From Drosophila persimilis (Eukaryota; Arthropoda; Insecta; Diptera; Drosophilidae): a DNA stretch of 64,000 bases. The stretch's first letter is position 1, and the number at the start of each line of letters is the position of its first letter. Location: NCBI RefSeq assembly GCF_003286085.1, contig NW_020825332.1, forward strand, positions 1,979,001 to 2,043,000, read 5' to 3'. The notes under the pieces were generated by a model that saw nothing but the letters and a program-made list of their open reading frames with translations, was not told the origin of the DNA and ran no database searches. A program made the position numbers and the translations under genes. Positions 14,539 to 25,055 of this stretch are shown piece by piece.

Positions 14539-17500
14539 CACCATCTATAGATGCAGCTCAAGCCCCAGTACTCCAGTCCACTCCGTCTGATTCCACTTCT
14601 AATCCCCAATCCCTAATGCAAAACTTCGATTTGCATTGCACAGTTGTGAATTCCTGTCTATCCTGTTCTCTCTTCAGGCAACGGATGAGGGCTATGTGGA
14701 GGATATCAATGGCATACTTAATACCGGTGATTTGCCAAATCTCTACCAGCTGGAGGACAAGGCAGCCATCATGGAGAACATGGCGAATGTTGCCAAGCAA
14801 CTGGTGAGTGCAGGATAAAACAGGCACAGGGCCAGGGACAGGGCCAGGGACAGGGACAGGGAATGGAAACTGTATACCGGCCGAGAGTGGTAAATACATT
14901 TCTGGCTAAATCCATGTCCCTGGCCGGCCACTGTCCTCATTCCCATTCCCATCCCCAGTTGAGTGTTAAATAAACCCGAAATTTGAACACAACTCCCTTT
15001 TAGGGCAGGAATCTGGACACGCTGCCCAGCGAGGTGTATGCCTTCTATATCGACCGCATACGAGAGCAGCTGCACATTGCTTTGGCCTTCTCGCCCATCG
15101 GTGACTCCTTCAAGGAGCGCATTCGGGTGTATCCCTCGCTGATCAACTGCTGCACCATCGACTGGTACATGCCCTGGCCGGAGGAGGCGCTGTCCCGGGT
15201 GGGCACCTACTTTGTCATGTCCATGAATCTGCATCGTCCCCACGACGAGGTCGAGGCAGAGCAGGCACAGGCACAGCCGCCGCGTCCCTCGGACGAGTCC
15301 GCTCAGGGCGCAGAAGGGCGCCGTGACACCGTCGAGGAGGATCGGGAGCTGACGCAGCTCGAGAACGATCTGGTCGACTGTGTCATGTTCTTCCACCAGT
15401 CGGTGGTGGATGCCAGCGAGAAGTGCTACCTGGAGCTAGGGCGCCGCAACTATGTGACGCCCTCTGCATATCTGGAGCTGCTCAAGGCCTTCCGCATCTT
15501 CTACGCCCGCAAGCTGGACGAGATCACACGACTGCGGGACCGCTACACGACCGGTCTGGAGAAGCTCGACTTTGCCGCCGGCCAGGTGGGCGAGATGCAG
15601 GCCAATCTCTACGATCTACAGCCGAAACTGAAGGTTCTTTCCGAGGAGACGGACCGCATCATGGTCAACATTGAGCGGGAGACGGCGGAGGCCGAGAAAA
15701 AGAAGGAGGTGGTGGGCGCCGATGAGGCAGCGGCCAATGAAGCCGCCGCCGCTGCCCAGGCCATCAAAGATGACTGCGAAACGGATCTGGCCGAGGCCAT
15801 ACCCGCTATGGAAGCGGCCCTCGAGGCGCTGAACACCCTCAAGCCCGCCGACGTCTTCATTGTCAAGTCCATGAAGAATCCTCCGTATGGCGTGAAGCTT
15901 ACCATGGAAGCGGTCTGTGTGCTCAAGGGCATCAAGCCCGATCGCAAGCCTGACCCGAGTGGACACATGACGGAGGATTACTGGGGTCCGTCCATGCGCA
16001 TGCTCAGCGACATGAAGTTCTTGGATTCGCTGAAGACATTCGATAAGGACAACATTCCCCCGCCGATCATCAAGAAGATTCGTGAGAAGTTTGTATCCCT
16101 GCAGATCCTCAAATATATACCCTGGCTTATGCCCTGCTCCTCTACCTTTCAGATACATTGCCGATCGTGATTTTGTGCCAGAGAAGATCAAGGCCGCTTC
16201 GATGGCCTGCGAGGGCATCTGTCGTTGGGTCCGAGCCATGGATGTCTACGACAAAGTGGCCCGGATTGTGATGCCCAAGAAGGCCGCTTTGGCCGAGGCC
16301 GAGGGCGAACTCTCGCAGCAAATGGAGAAGCTGAATGCCAAGCGAGCGGAGCTGCAGGTCATTCTGGACAAGTTGCAGAAGCTCAACGATTTCTTCGCAG
16401 AAAAGTCGCGCGAAAAGAAGCGTCTCGAGGATGAGATCGACAACTGCGAGAAGAAGTTGAACAGGTCTGGTCTGCCCCGGATATATATCCTCTTCTCTTC
16501 TCATCCCTATATTTTCTTAACAATTTACAGAGCGGAGAAGCTGTTGGGTGGCCTGGGCGGTGAGAAGACTCGCTGGTCTGAGGCGGCCAAGAATCTCCAC
16601 GAATCCATCAGCAACATTGTGGGCGATGTCCTACTCGCTGGCGGCTGCACCGCTTACCTGGGATTCTTTACCACGGAGGTAAGTAAGAGTGGAGTATGTG
16701 GGACCCCATCTCCATCTCCATTCCCGTTCCCGTTCCCTTTCCCATCCTAGTGCCCCCCGCTAATGGCCATTTTCTCAGCTCTTCTCAGCTGTCCGGGTGA
16801 TTTTCCCATAAAGGTTTTTAATATGCATGAGCACGTTGCATTGATTTTTCTCTCGTTTCGTTTCGTTTCGTTTTGTTTCGTTTTTTCTTGCGCTGCTTTT
16901 TCAATTTTCCCTCGCTCTCAGATGTCTGACGCGACATTTCCTTCTCACTCTGTCTGCCATATTATCTTCTATATTCTCTGTGTATACACGATTCAGTATG
17001 CACAAATGCTGACATGCTGAAATTTAGCTCAAAATCTAGCTAAAATCTTCTCCCTTCAAATTAAATCCCATTTTGCAGTACCGTGTGAATATCCTGAACG
17101 AATGGAATGCCCTGTGCCTCAAGCGGCACATACCGTGCAGCGAAACCTTCTCGCTGGCCACCACACTGGGCCATCCGATGACGATTCGTGCCTGGTCGCT
17201 GGCCGGACTGCCGGCGGATAACTTTTCCGTGGAGAATGGCATCATTGTGACCAACTCCAGTCGCTATTCGCTGCTCATCGATCCCCAGGGTGCGTAGAGC
17301 GTTACTTATGGATGAGTTTTCTTTTCTTTAATAATTTTCAATGTTCTTTCCAGTTCAAGCCAACAAATGGATCAAGAATATGGAAAAGAACAACAACTTA
17401 AAGGTGGTCAAGCAGAGCGACTCGAACTACATGCAGGTCCTTGAGTTGGCCATCTCCTATGGCCAGCCTGTGCTCATCGAGAATGTGGGTAAGTTCGGCG

Positions 17501-20500
17501 GGTGATTCTGTATGGATCCTGGTCCTTTGCTGATTCTTTTGACCCAAACAGGCCAGAAACTCGACTCGAATCTGACGCCCATATTGGAGAAGAACATCAT
17601 CAAGCACAAGGGCGGGCTGTTCATTAAGAGCGGCGACACAATGATTGAATACAATCCCGACTTTCGTCTATACATAACGACCTGTCTACGCAATCCCCAT
17701 TATCCGCCGGAAGTGATGGTTATGGTAAGTCGTCGGAGCTTCAGATCCAACTCGAGTAAGCCCCAGGGGCAATGATGACGTTAGTTGTGTAATAAAACGA
17801 CCAACTTAAATTGATATTTGGAAAATGTGATGCAGCAGGCAGCAGGCAGCAGTGCAGCAGGCGACAGGCGGCAGGCGGCACTCGGCAAGGAATATGCAAA
17901 TTTTCGTTGGCATTGACGATGATGTCGGGGGCAGGACCGTGGACTAGGACTGGGACAGGGCGCTGATGTACGTGCGACATGGCTGCTTAACTAGCACACT
18001 CTCAGCGGCAGCGAGGACATCTATCCCTGGTCCTAGTCCTAGTCCTGCTTCGACTCCTCGCTTGTCGAGGGTGTTTATAAAATTTTTCCAGCATTTCGCT
18101 CTTGCGCTGCCGTTTTGCCATCGCTTTTTATGCTGCAACTGTTGTCAGCAGTTTTCTTTTTAACCATCTCTATTTTCCCACTCCCTCAACCTTTTCCTGA
18201 TTCTCTCTCTATGTCTGCTTTTCCTCTTCCTCTTCCACTTTTCTTTTTTCCTTTTTTTTTTGTGGCACATTGTGTGTTTATTTTGAGTTTTCTTTCCATT
18301 TTACGTGCCATACTCGATGCTGCCGCTGCCGCTTCCACTCCATGCCACACCATACCCTCCACTAGCACTGATCCTGTGTCCTCTTGTGTTCTCTGTTTAG
18401 GTAACAGTATTAAATTTCATGATAACGGAACAAGGATTACGCGAACAATTGCTGGCGATTGTGGTGGCACACGAGCGTCCCGATTTGCAAGAGAAGAAGG
18501 AACAATTGATTATTGAATCCGCAAGGAATCGTGATGCATTGTACACCATCGAATCGAAGATATTAGAGGTAAGGCTCCATCCCCAACTGTTTCTATTGCT
18601 TCTGATGCTGCTCCTCTCCTGCATCTGTTCCTGCTCGTGGCATAATAAATATTTTCATTCCTTTGAGCCATCGCTTCGCTTGCTTTCCATTTGGTTTGCT
18701 CTGCAGTCTGCAGTCTGCAGACTCCTGCTCCCAGATTCAATTAGAGCCAGGCCGAGGCGAGCGCAATTTATGCTTTTGTGCCTGGCCAATGACAATTCAA
18801 TTAACTGGAAAGCAAACCACAGCTTAAATCGGTTAGAACTTAGTCAACATTCTTCCTTTCTCCTAGGTTCTGTCCACCTCGGAGGGAAATGTCCTGGAGG
18901 ACGAGAATGCCATCAACATTCTATCCTCCAGTAAAATCCTGTCCGAGGATATCCAAGAGAAGCAAGTTATCGCCGTGGCCACCGAAATAGAAATAGATGC
19001 GGCCCGTCAGCAATATATACCCGTGGCCAAGCACTCGGCCATTCTGTTCTTCTGCATCAGCGAACTGGCGAATGTGGATCCCATGTACCAGTACTCGCTC
19101 TCCTGGTTCCTCAATCTCTTCGTGAACACCATCCTCAAGGCCCCCAAGTCGGACAATCTGGGGGATCGGCTGAACAACCTCAACGATTACTTCACCAAGT
19201 CCATCTACACGAACGTCTGTCGCTCTCTTTTTGAGAAGGACAAGCTCGTGATCTCGCTCGTCATGTGCCTGGGCATCCTAGTGTCGCAGGGTCGTGTGGC
19301 AAAGAACGATCTGCTGTTCTTCCTCACAGGAGGCATTGGCTTCAAGAGTATTCCCCCGAATCCTCTCAGTTCTTGGCTCCCGGACAAGGCATGGGCCGGC
19401 GCCGTTCGTGCCACAGATCTTGCAGAGTAAGTCTTGGTGTTCAGAAAAGGCATCCCCAACTGAAAAATCTTTTCTGGTGCAGCCTCAAGAATCTCCCCGA
19501 TAAACTGCAAAGCAGCAAGGATGACTGGAAGGAGTATTACGATGCAGCGAGTCCCGACCAACTGCCGCTGCCAGCGCCCCACAATACGGTCAATGAAATG
19601 CTTTATCTGATCGTCCTCAAGGCCCTACGGCCGGATAAGCTGGTGCCTGCTGTGAGGGTATGTTGCAACCCCTCCTCTCTTTCCCTCTATCTCTCTCTCG
19701 AGGCAGAGCCCTTGATATACCTTTATTACAGGCTTTTATTACGCGCAACCTGGACAAGTCGTTCGTGGAGCCGCCTCCCTTCGATTTGGGTGCCTCGTTT
19801 GCGGATAGCTCGCCGAAAATACCGCTGGTGTTTCTGCTCTCGCCCGGATCGGATCCCATGGCCAGCCTCTTCATGTTCGCCAAACAACGCAACATGTACG
19901 ACAAGTAAGTTAATTAACGAGATGGTGTGGAGTGGTGAGTGGCTCATATTTCCATGTTCGTGCTCCATGGAAAGGGATTCCATGGGACAGCCTGGGTGGG
20001 GGTGTCACCCTGGGAGGTGGCTTGTTTTCGATTAAGCGCGACATGTGCGCCTTGTCGATATGTGGGATGCCCCTCTGCGGCCATCCATCCCTTCATCCCA
20101 GAGTATCCATTCTGGTCTTTGCTCCACCCTCCGCCCCCCTCCCAACTTTAAAAGACAAATTTATGCTAAGCACATCCGCTCCTGCTCTCTGCTCTCCCGC
20201 ACAGATTGAAAACCATCTCGCTGGGTCAGGGCCAGGGACCGCGGGCTGAAAAGATGATTATAGACGCGGCCCGTCACGGCCAGTGGGTCGTCCTGCAGAA
20301 CTGTCACGTCGCCTTCAGCTGGATGGGCGACTTGGAGCGCATCTGCAATGACACGACCCTAACGGAAGGCGCCCACACCGACTACCGTCTGTGGTGCACA
20401 TCGTATCCCAGTTCGGTCTTTCCCGTTTCGGTGCTGCAGAACTCCGTGAAGATGACAAACGAACCGCCCAAGGGTCTGCGGGCGAACATGCATCGCTCCT

Positions 20501-23208
20501 TCACCTCGGATCCCCTCATGCGTGACAAGTTCTTCACGAATGCCTTCCTCTTCTCGGACTCCGCCAACAAGTGCTGGCTCCGTGGTGTCTTTGCATTGGT
20601 CTTTTTCCACGCTGTGGTGCAGGAGCGACGAGAGTTTGGTCCTCTCGGATGGAATATTCCCTACGAGTTCAATGAATCCGATTTGAAGTAAGAAAATCTA
20701 ATCTGGATTATCCCCAACATATCGCCAAATGTTTCCCCTTCTTTTAGGATCTCCTTGTTGCAATTGAAGATGTTCATCATGCAGAGCCAGAGCATTCCTT
20801 TCCGTGGTCATGTCTATCTCACGGGCGAGTGCAACTACGGCGGCAGAGTCACAGATGATAAGGATCGACGCCTGATCTTGTCGCTGCTGAATATGATCTA
20901 CAATCCCACAACCATTGCGGAGGAAAAGTGCGTGGGACTCATCATTATCTGTTGCTATAGCTCTTAATCTGATTTCCTCTGCCACAGCTATGCCCTGTCC
21001 CAGTCTGGCAACTATCGTGTGCCTTTGAGTCCCACGCGTCTCAACTCCATTGAGTATATATCCACCTTTCCGCTCAGTCCCCAGCCGGAGGTCTACGGTT
21101 TGCATGAGAATGCGGACATCAATCGAAATGTGAAGGAAACCAATGCGGTAGGTCACACGGTCCCACAGTCCCACTGGGATGCCTTCAATTTGTCTCTATG
21201 CCTTGCTATCCCTCTCTACCAGCTCATCAGCGGCGTTCTGCTCACCCAGACCGATCTGATGGCCTCTGTGAAGGCCAGCTCTGCGGGTGGGGCCAAGGAG
21301 GATCCAGCCATAGCCATCTGTAAGCAGCTGTTGAGTCAGCTGCCGGATGAGTATGATATTGATGAGGTGTCCAAGACATATCCCGTGATCTACAGCAATT
21401 CAATGAACACTGTGCTGCGGCAGGAGCTGATACGCTTCAATCGACTGCTGTCGTACATCCGCAAGAGTTTGGTGAACGTGAGCAAGGCGGTGGTGGGGCA
21501 GATTGCGATGATACCCGAACTGGAGCGCACCCATGCCTCGATGGTCATTGGGAAGCTGCCGGCGGATTGGCTTAAGAAGAGCTACCCCTCGCTCAAGCCA
21601 TTGGGCAGCTACGTGAGCGACCTACTCGCCCGGTGAGTATATAATATATATATAATACTTATATGAAGGATATGTGGTATGGGGTCCTAGACCATTTGGG
21701 CAGCCATCAATGGCATTGTATGGAGCGCTGAGGAGAGCTCAGCTCTGCTCTCCTCTTCCTTGGGTTCTTTTCGTTCTTTGCCTCAATTGTGCAAATATAA
21801 TAAATGTATACGGCACACACAAGCATCCTGCCCCATGCCTCTGTGGTTCCTGCTTCTGCTGCTTCTGCCATTCATGGCAAAAATCTTATTTGCTTTTGAC
21901 ATCAAAGGACGCTGCTGCTCCTGCTGTTTGTATGCGCTCCTCTGCCAATGCTGCTGCCACTGCCGCTGCTACTGGTGCTGCTTGTGTGTGTGCATTCCCT
22001 TTTATTATTGTCGTCGCATGTTTAATATTTATTAATAAATTGAAAAATAAGATAACTCCATCTCTGACCGACCCACTCGTCTGACCCGCAGACTGGCCTT
22101 CTTCCAGGACTGGATAGACAAGGGCGAACCCACGGTGTACTGGATTTCGGGCTTCTACTTCACGCAGTCCTTCATCACCGGAGTCTTGCAGAACTATTCG
22201 CGCAAGAATCGTTTCCAAATCGACATGATATTCATTGAGTTTGCGGTCACAAAGTTCGAGGTGCAAGTCAGCCAGACCCCCGAGGTGGGGGCCTACATTC
22301 GGGTAAGTTTTAATTCTCTAATTTCTCTAATTCTACGAATTGAACACTTGATTACAAATGAGTTTTGAAACATGCCAACACGCAACGTGCAACAGGAACA
22401 AAAAGAGGTCAATGATGAGACCAAGTTTATACAAGTAAGGCTAGAAAGACTACTGCTACCACTTTTGGGCACACACTTCTTATGATATATATACAATGTA
22501 CATAGATATGTATGTATAATGCACTACACAAACCCATATTTACTAGAAATATTCGGGTTTTTAAATACACAATGAAATTAAATGGAATTCTCTCTTCTTT
22601 AAACATAAATCGAAATATTAATCTAAGTAGAAAATACTTAAAATATATATAATTATATATTAAATTTCTAAACAATATTTTTAATTTATATACATACAAA
22701 ATATATGTATTTTAGTCTACATTTTTAAATCTAAGCTTAACTATTATATTTCTCTGGGTGTAGCACCTTTGGGCATACACTCCTTAGATCCTTAGATACA
22801 TTTGCAGTGCACGTATTCCTTAGTATCCCTTCTTCCTCCATTAATATCGCGTTCTGTTCTCCCCTCCCATCAACACAGGGCATCTTCATTGAGGGCGCTC
22901 GCTGGAATCGCAAGACCAAGGAGATAGATGAATCCTTCTCCAAGATACTGTTCGACACTCTGCCGGTCATCTACCTGCGTCCTGTGCTCAAGGCCCTGGA
23001 GGATATACCCCGCACCACTGGCGGGGCCGAGGCAGGAGGCGACTCCATCTACGACTGTCCCGTGTACAAGACCAGCGAACGGCGCGGCGTCCTGTCCACT
23101 ACTGGCCATTCCACCAATTTCGTGATGTACCTGCAGCTGAAGTGCTCCCGGACGCAAATGCATTGGATTAACAGGGGCACGGCCTGCCTCTGCCAGTTGG
23201 ATGATTAA
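59..23208 (+). CDS. Dhc62B: Axonemal dynein heavy chain, 5'-truncated by the window edge (32 exons)
   Basis: Motor subunit of an axonemal inner-arm dynein; it hydrolyses ATP and walks on microtubules in cilia and sperm tails. Exons read: 59-229, 619-766, 837-935, 1018-1132, 2741-2909, 6397-6590, 7589-7791, 8898-9085, 9681-9851, 10018-11226, 11303-11446, 11520-11702, 12085-12290, 12356-12670, 12728-12959, 14678-14803, 15004-16088, 16153-16464, 16531-16678, 17079-17289, 17354-17488, 17552-17724, 18401-18568, 18867-19426, 19483-19657, 19732-19904, 20205-20687, 20748-20927, 20988-21147, 21223-21632, 22092-22302, 22879-23208. Their sum is 8,787 bases, exactly 2,929 codons including TAA, and every junction keeps phase with GT-AG ends. 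Single-headed inner-arm chains are about 4,000 residues, so roughly 1,000 N-terminal residues lie to the left. Landmarks are GPAGTGKT (AAA1), GPTGTGKS (AAA3), [21 protein letters not shown] [10 protein letters not shown] and [11 protein letters not shown]. The dynein identity is certain. The Dhc62B name rests on family type (DNAH3/7/12-like) and on the Rh50 neighbour. Confidence 0.9.
230..618 (+). other. Dynein intron with TC microsatellite
   Basis: GTGAGC donor at 230 and TGCAG acceptor at 618. It holds a TC tract at about 412-451 and no coding signal; the frames that run through it are chance openings. Confidence 0.8.
1133..2740 (+). other. Dynein intron, 1.6 kb
   Basis: Contains a GT run (1261-1281), a GGGCCTGGACCTG-like minisatellite (about 1508-1550), a CA run near 1728-1741 and AT-rich sequence. 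Ends with the TGTGCAG acceptor before the AAA1 P-loop exon. I see no exon in it. Confidence 0.75.
2910..6396 (+). other. Dynein intron, 3.5 kb, largest in this gene
   Basis: Splits AAA1 between Walker A and Walker B. It contains CAA repeats (2931-2962), GTGAGT repeats (about 3145-3182), a CGGAGTC cluster (4468-4505), a GGACGGGG-type minisatellite (about 4600-4660), ACAT repeats (5358-5403), a TCCAG array (about 6038-6075) and a GCTCT array (6313-6352). No exon or nested gene is supported. Confidence 0.75.
6591..7588 (+). other. Dynein intron, 1 kb
   Basis: Begins with a G-rich GGGGCATG-type minisatellite (about 6618-6660), then simple repeats. No coding signal seen. Confidence 0.75.
7792..8897 (+). 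other. Dynein intron, 1.1 kb
   Basis: Contains a CCGTAT array (8217-8243), GGCGGGGC repeats (about 8305-8335) and a CCAT array (about 8853-8890). No exon seen. Confidence 0.75.
9086..9680 (+). other. Dynein intron hosting the minus-strand fragment
   Basis: A 595 bp intron with donor GTAAGC and acceptor TATAG. It is low in simple repeats compared with its neighbours and carries the coding-like minus-strand fragment at 9211-9389. Confidence 0.75.
9211..9389 (-). pseudogene. Minus-strand coding-like fragment with its own 70 bp intron, inside a dynein intron
   Basis: On the minus strand 9318-9211 is 36 open codons ([20 protein letters not shown] and onward to QPARQ), bounded by acceptor TTTCAG and donor GTATAT. 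A 70 bp GTAAGG...TTTCAG gap (9388-9319) joins it in phase to an upstream open piece ending TFLRLEGI at 9389. Farther upstream, open codons ([17 protein letters not shown], near 9465-9415) lie one base out of frame with that piece. This resembles a DNA-level duplicate of part of another gene, with introns kept and at least one frameshift. I do not recognise the protein. A live nested gene is possible but no start codon is visible. Confidence 0.4.
9681..11446 (+). other. Dhc62B: Dynein exons: AAA2 and AAA3
   Basis: Exon 9681-9851 ends with the AAA2 P-loop GGSMGGKTT. Exon 10018-11226 is the largest of the gene at 403 codons. It holds the AAA2 Walker B ([20 protein letters not shown]) and the AAA3 P-loop GPTGTGKS at about window residues 828-835. 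Exon 11303-11446 gives the AAA3 Walker B region VFCDDVAMP, followed by [14 protein letters not shown]. The AAA2 loop satisfies GxxxxGKT although its middle residues are unusual. A 230-residue antisense frame over 9955-10647 is a shadow of this exon. Confidence 0.93.
11703..12084 (+). other. Dynein intron, 382 bp
   Basis: Donor GTACGT, acceptor TTGCAG. It contains a GGAGCA repeat (about 11793-11822). Nothing else seen. Confidence 0.75.
12960..14677 (+). other. Dynein intron, 1.7 kb
   Basis: Carries a MITE-like element (13196-13378), a CA run (13440-13462), AGAGC repeats (13567-13600), a GCAG array (about 13722-13744), GAGCAT repeats (14370-14405) and a CA run (14507-14535). No exon seen. Confidence 0.75.
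13196..13378. mobile_element. MITE-like element with terminal inverted repeats, copy 1
   Basis: TACACTCAGAGAAAA (13196-13210) pairs with TTTTCTCCGGGTGTA (13364-13378): 13 of 15 bases are complementary. The 183 bp interior is AT-rich and has no open frame. It lies in a dynein intron. Confidence 0.55.
15004..16678 (+). other. Dhc62B: Dynein exons: AAA4 end, stalk and microtubule-binding domain
   Basis: Exons 15004-16088, 16153-16464 and 16531-16678. CC1 of the stalk starts near window residue 1446 ([13 protein letters not shown]) and runs through Ala/Glu/Lys-rich heptads. The microtubule-binding domain covers about residues 1571-1687 ([12 protein letters not shown] to [12 protein letters not shown]). 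CC2 follows, and the block ends at GFFTTE, the start of AAA5. The donor of exon 15004-16088 is GTTTGT, not the GTATCC four bases later: only GTTTGT joins to give REKYIADRDF in phase. A hydrophilic insert of about 36 residues (15238-15354; Gln, Ala, Pro, Glu-rich) sits before the stalk and looks lineage-specific. Confidence 0.92.
16679..17078 (+). other. Dynein intron, 400 bp
   Basis: Donor GTAAGT, acceptor TTGCAG. Pyrimidine-rich, with a short CCCGTT run and TTTCG repeats. No coding signal. Confidence 0.75.
17079..19426 (+). other. Dhc62B: Dynein exons: AAA5 and AAA6
   Basis: Exons 17079-17289, 17354-17488, 17552-17724, 18401-18568 and 18867-19426. Conserved blocks are [50 protein letters not shown] and [18 protein letters not shown] of AAA5. 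The helical block from [22 protein letters not shown] through [15 protein letters not shown] leads to AAA6. The small introns 17290-17353 (64 bp) and 17489-17551 (63 bp) are typical for Drosophila. Confidence 0.92.
17725..18400 (+). other. Dynein intron, 676 bp
   Basis: Donor GTAAGT at 17725, acceptor TTTAG before 18401. It contains GCAGGC repeats (about 17833-17875) and CTAGTC repeats. No exon seen. Confidence 0.75.
21633..22091 (+). other. Dynein intron, 459 bp
   Basis: Donor GTGAGT, acceptor CGCAG. TGCTGC-rich in its second half. No exon seen. Confidence 0.75.
22396..22434 (+). other. Dhc62B: Candidate 39-base cassette exon in the dynein gene
   Basis: Inside intron 22303-22878 there is an AG at 22394-22395, then 13 open codons ([13 protein letters not shown]), then a strong donor GTAAGG at 22435. 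Both neighbouring junctions are phase 0, so inclusion keeps the frame and would insert 13 mostly charged residues between EVGAYIR and GIFIEGARW in the C-terminal domain. The upstream piece would be a 93 bp intron with CTAAT-like branch sites near 22318-22330. The acceptor has a poor pyrimidine tract. Family alignments do not need the insert, so it is at best alternative. Confidence 0.4.
22749..22762. mobile_element. Possible MITE end in the last dynein intron
   Basis: TTTCTCTGGGTGTA matches the right terminal repeat of the family. The AT-rich 300 bases to its left could be the interior. Two similar stretches (TTTTGGGCACACACTTCTT near 22461 and CTTTGGGCATACACTCCTT near 22768) flank it. Confidence 0.3.
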
Positions 23209-23772
23209 ATGCGGGGGACGGGGGACGGGGGACCACGGGGGACTGGGTGTGGGATTGGTATTGGTATTGGGACTGGGAGTGGGAGTGGGAGTGGGCACTG
23301 GCCGGATATGCCGTACGGGTTACGATCCTTGGCACCCCGTTGCGATTCTTGGCCTGAGAATGGACCGAGGTTGGGGTTTCCGACTGTCGTCCGGCCTGGC
23401 CCGGAGACCCCATCTATATGGAGATATATTTTTGTGCATTTTTCTGTTTCGTTTTTTTGTATTTATCCATATACCATATACCACCTAGGAAGCCCCCAAC
23501 AGAGAAGGAGAGGAGGGGGGGAGAGAGGAATCTTGTTTATTCAGTTGCCCCGTGTTTTCCACATCCGACAACTCGCAACTCGCAACTGGGCCACGGGGCA
23601 CGGCACATGGGGACACCGGGAAATGGGGCAGGACTGAGGCCGTTCTGCGCAATGATGATGATGATGATGCTGATTGCCAGATATAAATTAAATATGCAGA
23701 ATACTATACAGAGCAACCAAGAGGGGGGCACACATACACACATATATATTTTATATGCGCCATTTACAAATG

Positions 23773-23778
23773 AATAAA
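23773..23778 (+). terminator. AATAAA polyadenylation signal for the dynein gene (candidate)
   Basis: AATAAA about 565 bases after the dynein stop; a second copy lies at 23969-23974. Which one is used cannot be told from sequence. Confidence 0.45.
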
Positions 23779-25055
23779 CGAATGAACAACACCCCCAATC
23801 GACATACTATTTGAAATGTTTACAACAAAATCCGGCCAGCATTTTCATTTAATTCACTTTAAAGCCATTCACTAATTCTTATTACAAATCCAGACCCCCA
23901 ACAGGATGTTACGGCCCCCTCTGTGGGGTTAGAGTATATGTAAAACCTACACAATGGCCAAGAATACAAATAAAACCGAATTCCATTCTATTCTTATACA
24001 ATCTCCATATCAAAATACCTTTTTGGACAGACCAAAACCACTCGAAGTTCTTGCCAAGCCATCATCTCGTCGAAAAGGTGCTCCATCATTCTGCCCCGCC
24101 AGATGGATCTCTCAGATGTGAGTGGGATTTGAAGGTGGAATGGTTGGAGAGGTTGGAGAAGGGGCCAGCCGCAATTTAGCATATCAAAAAGATTTATGGC
24201 ATGCGTCGTGCTCAATTGGAGCACAAAAACATACAATTTAAATAAAAAAAAAAATAAAATTATAAAAAAAAAAAATGAAAATATGCCAAAGAGGAGGCGA
24301 TCTCATCTGTTAAGTCTCTTAAATCATTCCTCTATTAATAGCCGCCTAATGGAGCGTAGCCGTAGCCGTGCGCCAAAAATAGCAATACTCGAGAGCTCTC
24401 GGCTCAACCTTCCAGTCCGTCCAGTCCAGTCCATCATAATCATATCGTGATGCTGGCCGAACACTCTCCAACGAGCATGGCATGGCCTTAAGCACTGATC
24501 GAGAGCCCCCCCAAAAAGAAAAAAACACACGTCCATCCATAGCCGGACAAAATGAAGAAGCGGCGACTTCCGCTTCTAATTACCATTGATCCATGGTGGA
24601 TCCATTGAATTGACACAAATCTATCAGACCTATTCATGCCACACACAATACCCCACCAGCCAGGCCCGGTCACAGCCACAGCCCCAGACATAGGCATAAG
24701 CCGATGCAAATCGAATCTCGAGACAATCGAGAATGAATGCCAAAGCGCCCTCGACTATTGTTAGAGATTCTTCCTACGTCTCGAATCCATTTTGGCTAGT
24801 GGCTGCTCTGTTTGCTTTCGTTTTGTCTTCTGGCATGATCATTTTTTATTTTTTTTTTATTGGTAACCCGCGTGCTGGAGCTGGAGTTCAATTGGTGCTT
24901 GAGACACTTTTTGACAATAGCAACTAGACAATCCGAATCACTAAGCGCCCTCCCTCCATGCCCCGAAAGAAGAGGCAACAGCAACCAGCGATCCATCGAT
25001 GCGGTAGTTGATTCGGCGGTGATCGGTGATCGGCGATCCGCGATCGGCGATCGGT

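Larger units (their letters stand above)
11520..14803 (+). other. Dhc62B: Dynein exons: AAA3 end and AAA4
   Basis: Exons 11520-11702, 12085-12290, 12356-12670, 12728-12959 and 14678-14803. [11 protein letters not shown] and [16 protein letters not shown] are conserved AAA3-AAA4 linkers. The AAA4 P-loop reads GMGGSGRRS at about residues 1188-1196. The Walker lysine is Arg, as is common in axonemal dyneins (GGSGRQS type), so nucleotide turnover there is probably weak. FLFSDAQ is the degenerate AAA4 Walker B. At 11701-11704 two overlapping GT donors exist; the second keeps phase (CGT then GGT). Confidence 0.92.
19483..23208 (+). other. Dhc62B: Dynein exons: AAA6 end and C-terminal domain
   Basis: Nine exons from 19483 to the TAA at 23206-23208. 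[20 protein letters not shown] and [14 protein letters not shown] are the AAA6 signature. [12 protein letters not shown] and [32 protein letters not shown] follow. The C-terminal domain ends with [57 protein letters not shown] and [10 protein letters not shown]. The intron 21148-21222 (75 bp) is a multiple of three without a stop, so retention would add 25 residues. I treat it as an intron because [14 protein letters not shown] matches the family without the insert. Confidence 0.92.

Noticed and set aside
14743..15396. 217-residue minus-strand open frame
   Set aside because: Overlaps dynein exons 14678-14803 and 15004-16088 and has no splice or promoter context of its own.
15616..16239. 207-residue minus-strand open frame
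   Set aside because: Shadow of the dynein stalk exons; GC-rich third positions of the sense strand keep the antisense open.
21019..21636. Dynein exon read straight through 21148-21222
   Set aside because: The extra 25 residues disrupt the conserved KETN...LLTQ block and are bounded by GTAGGT and CAG; better explained as an intron.
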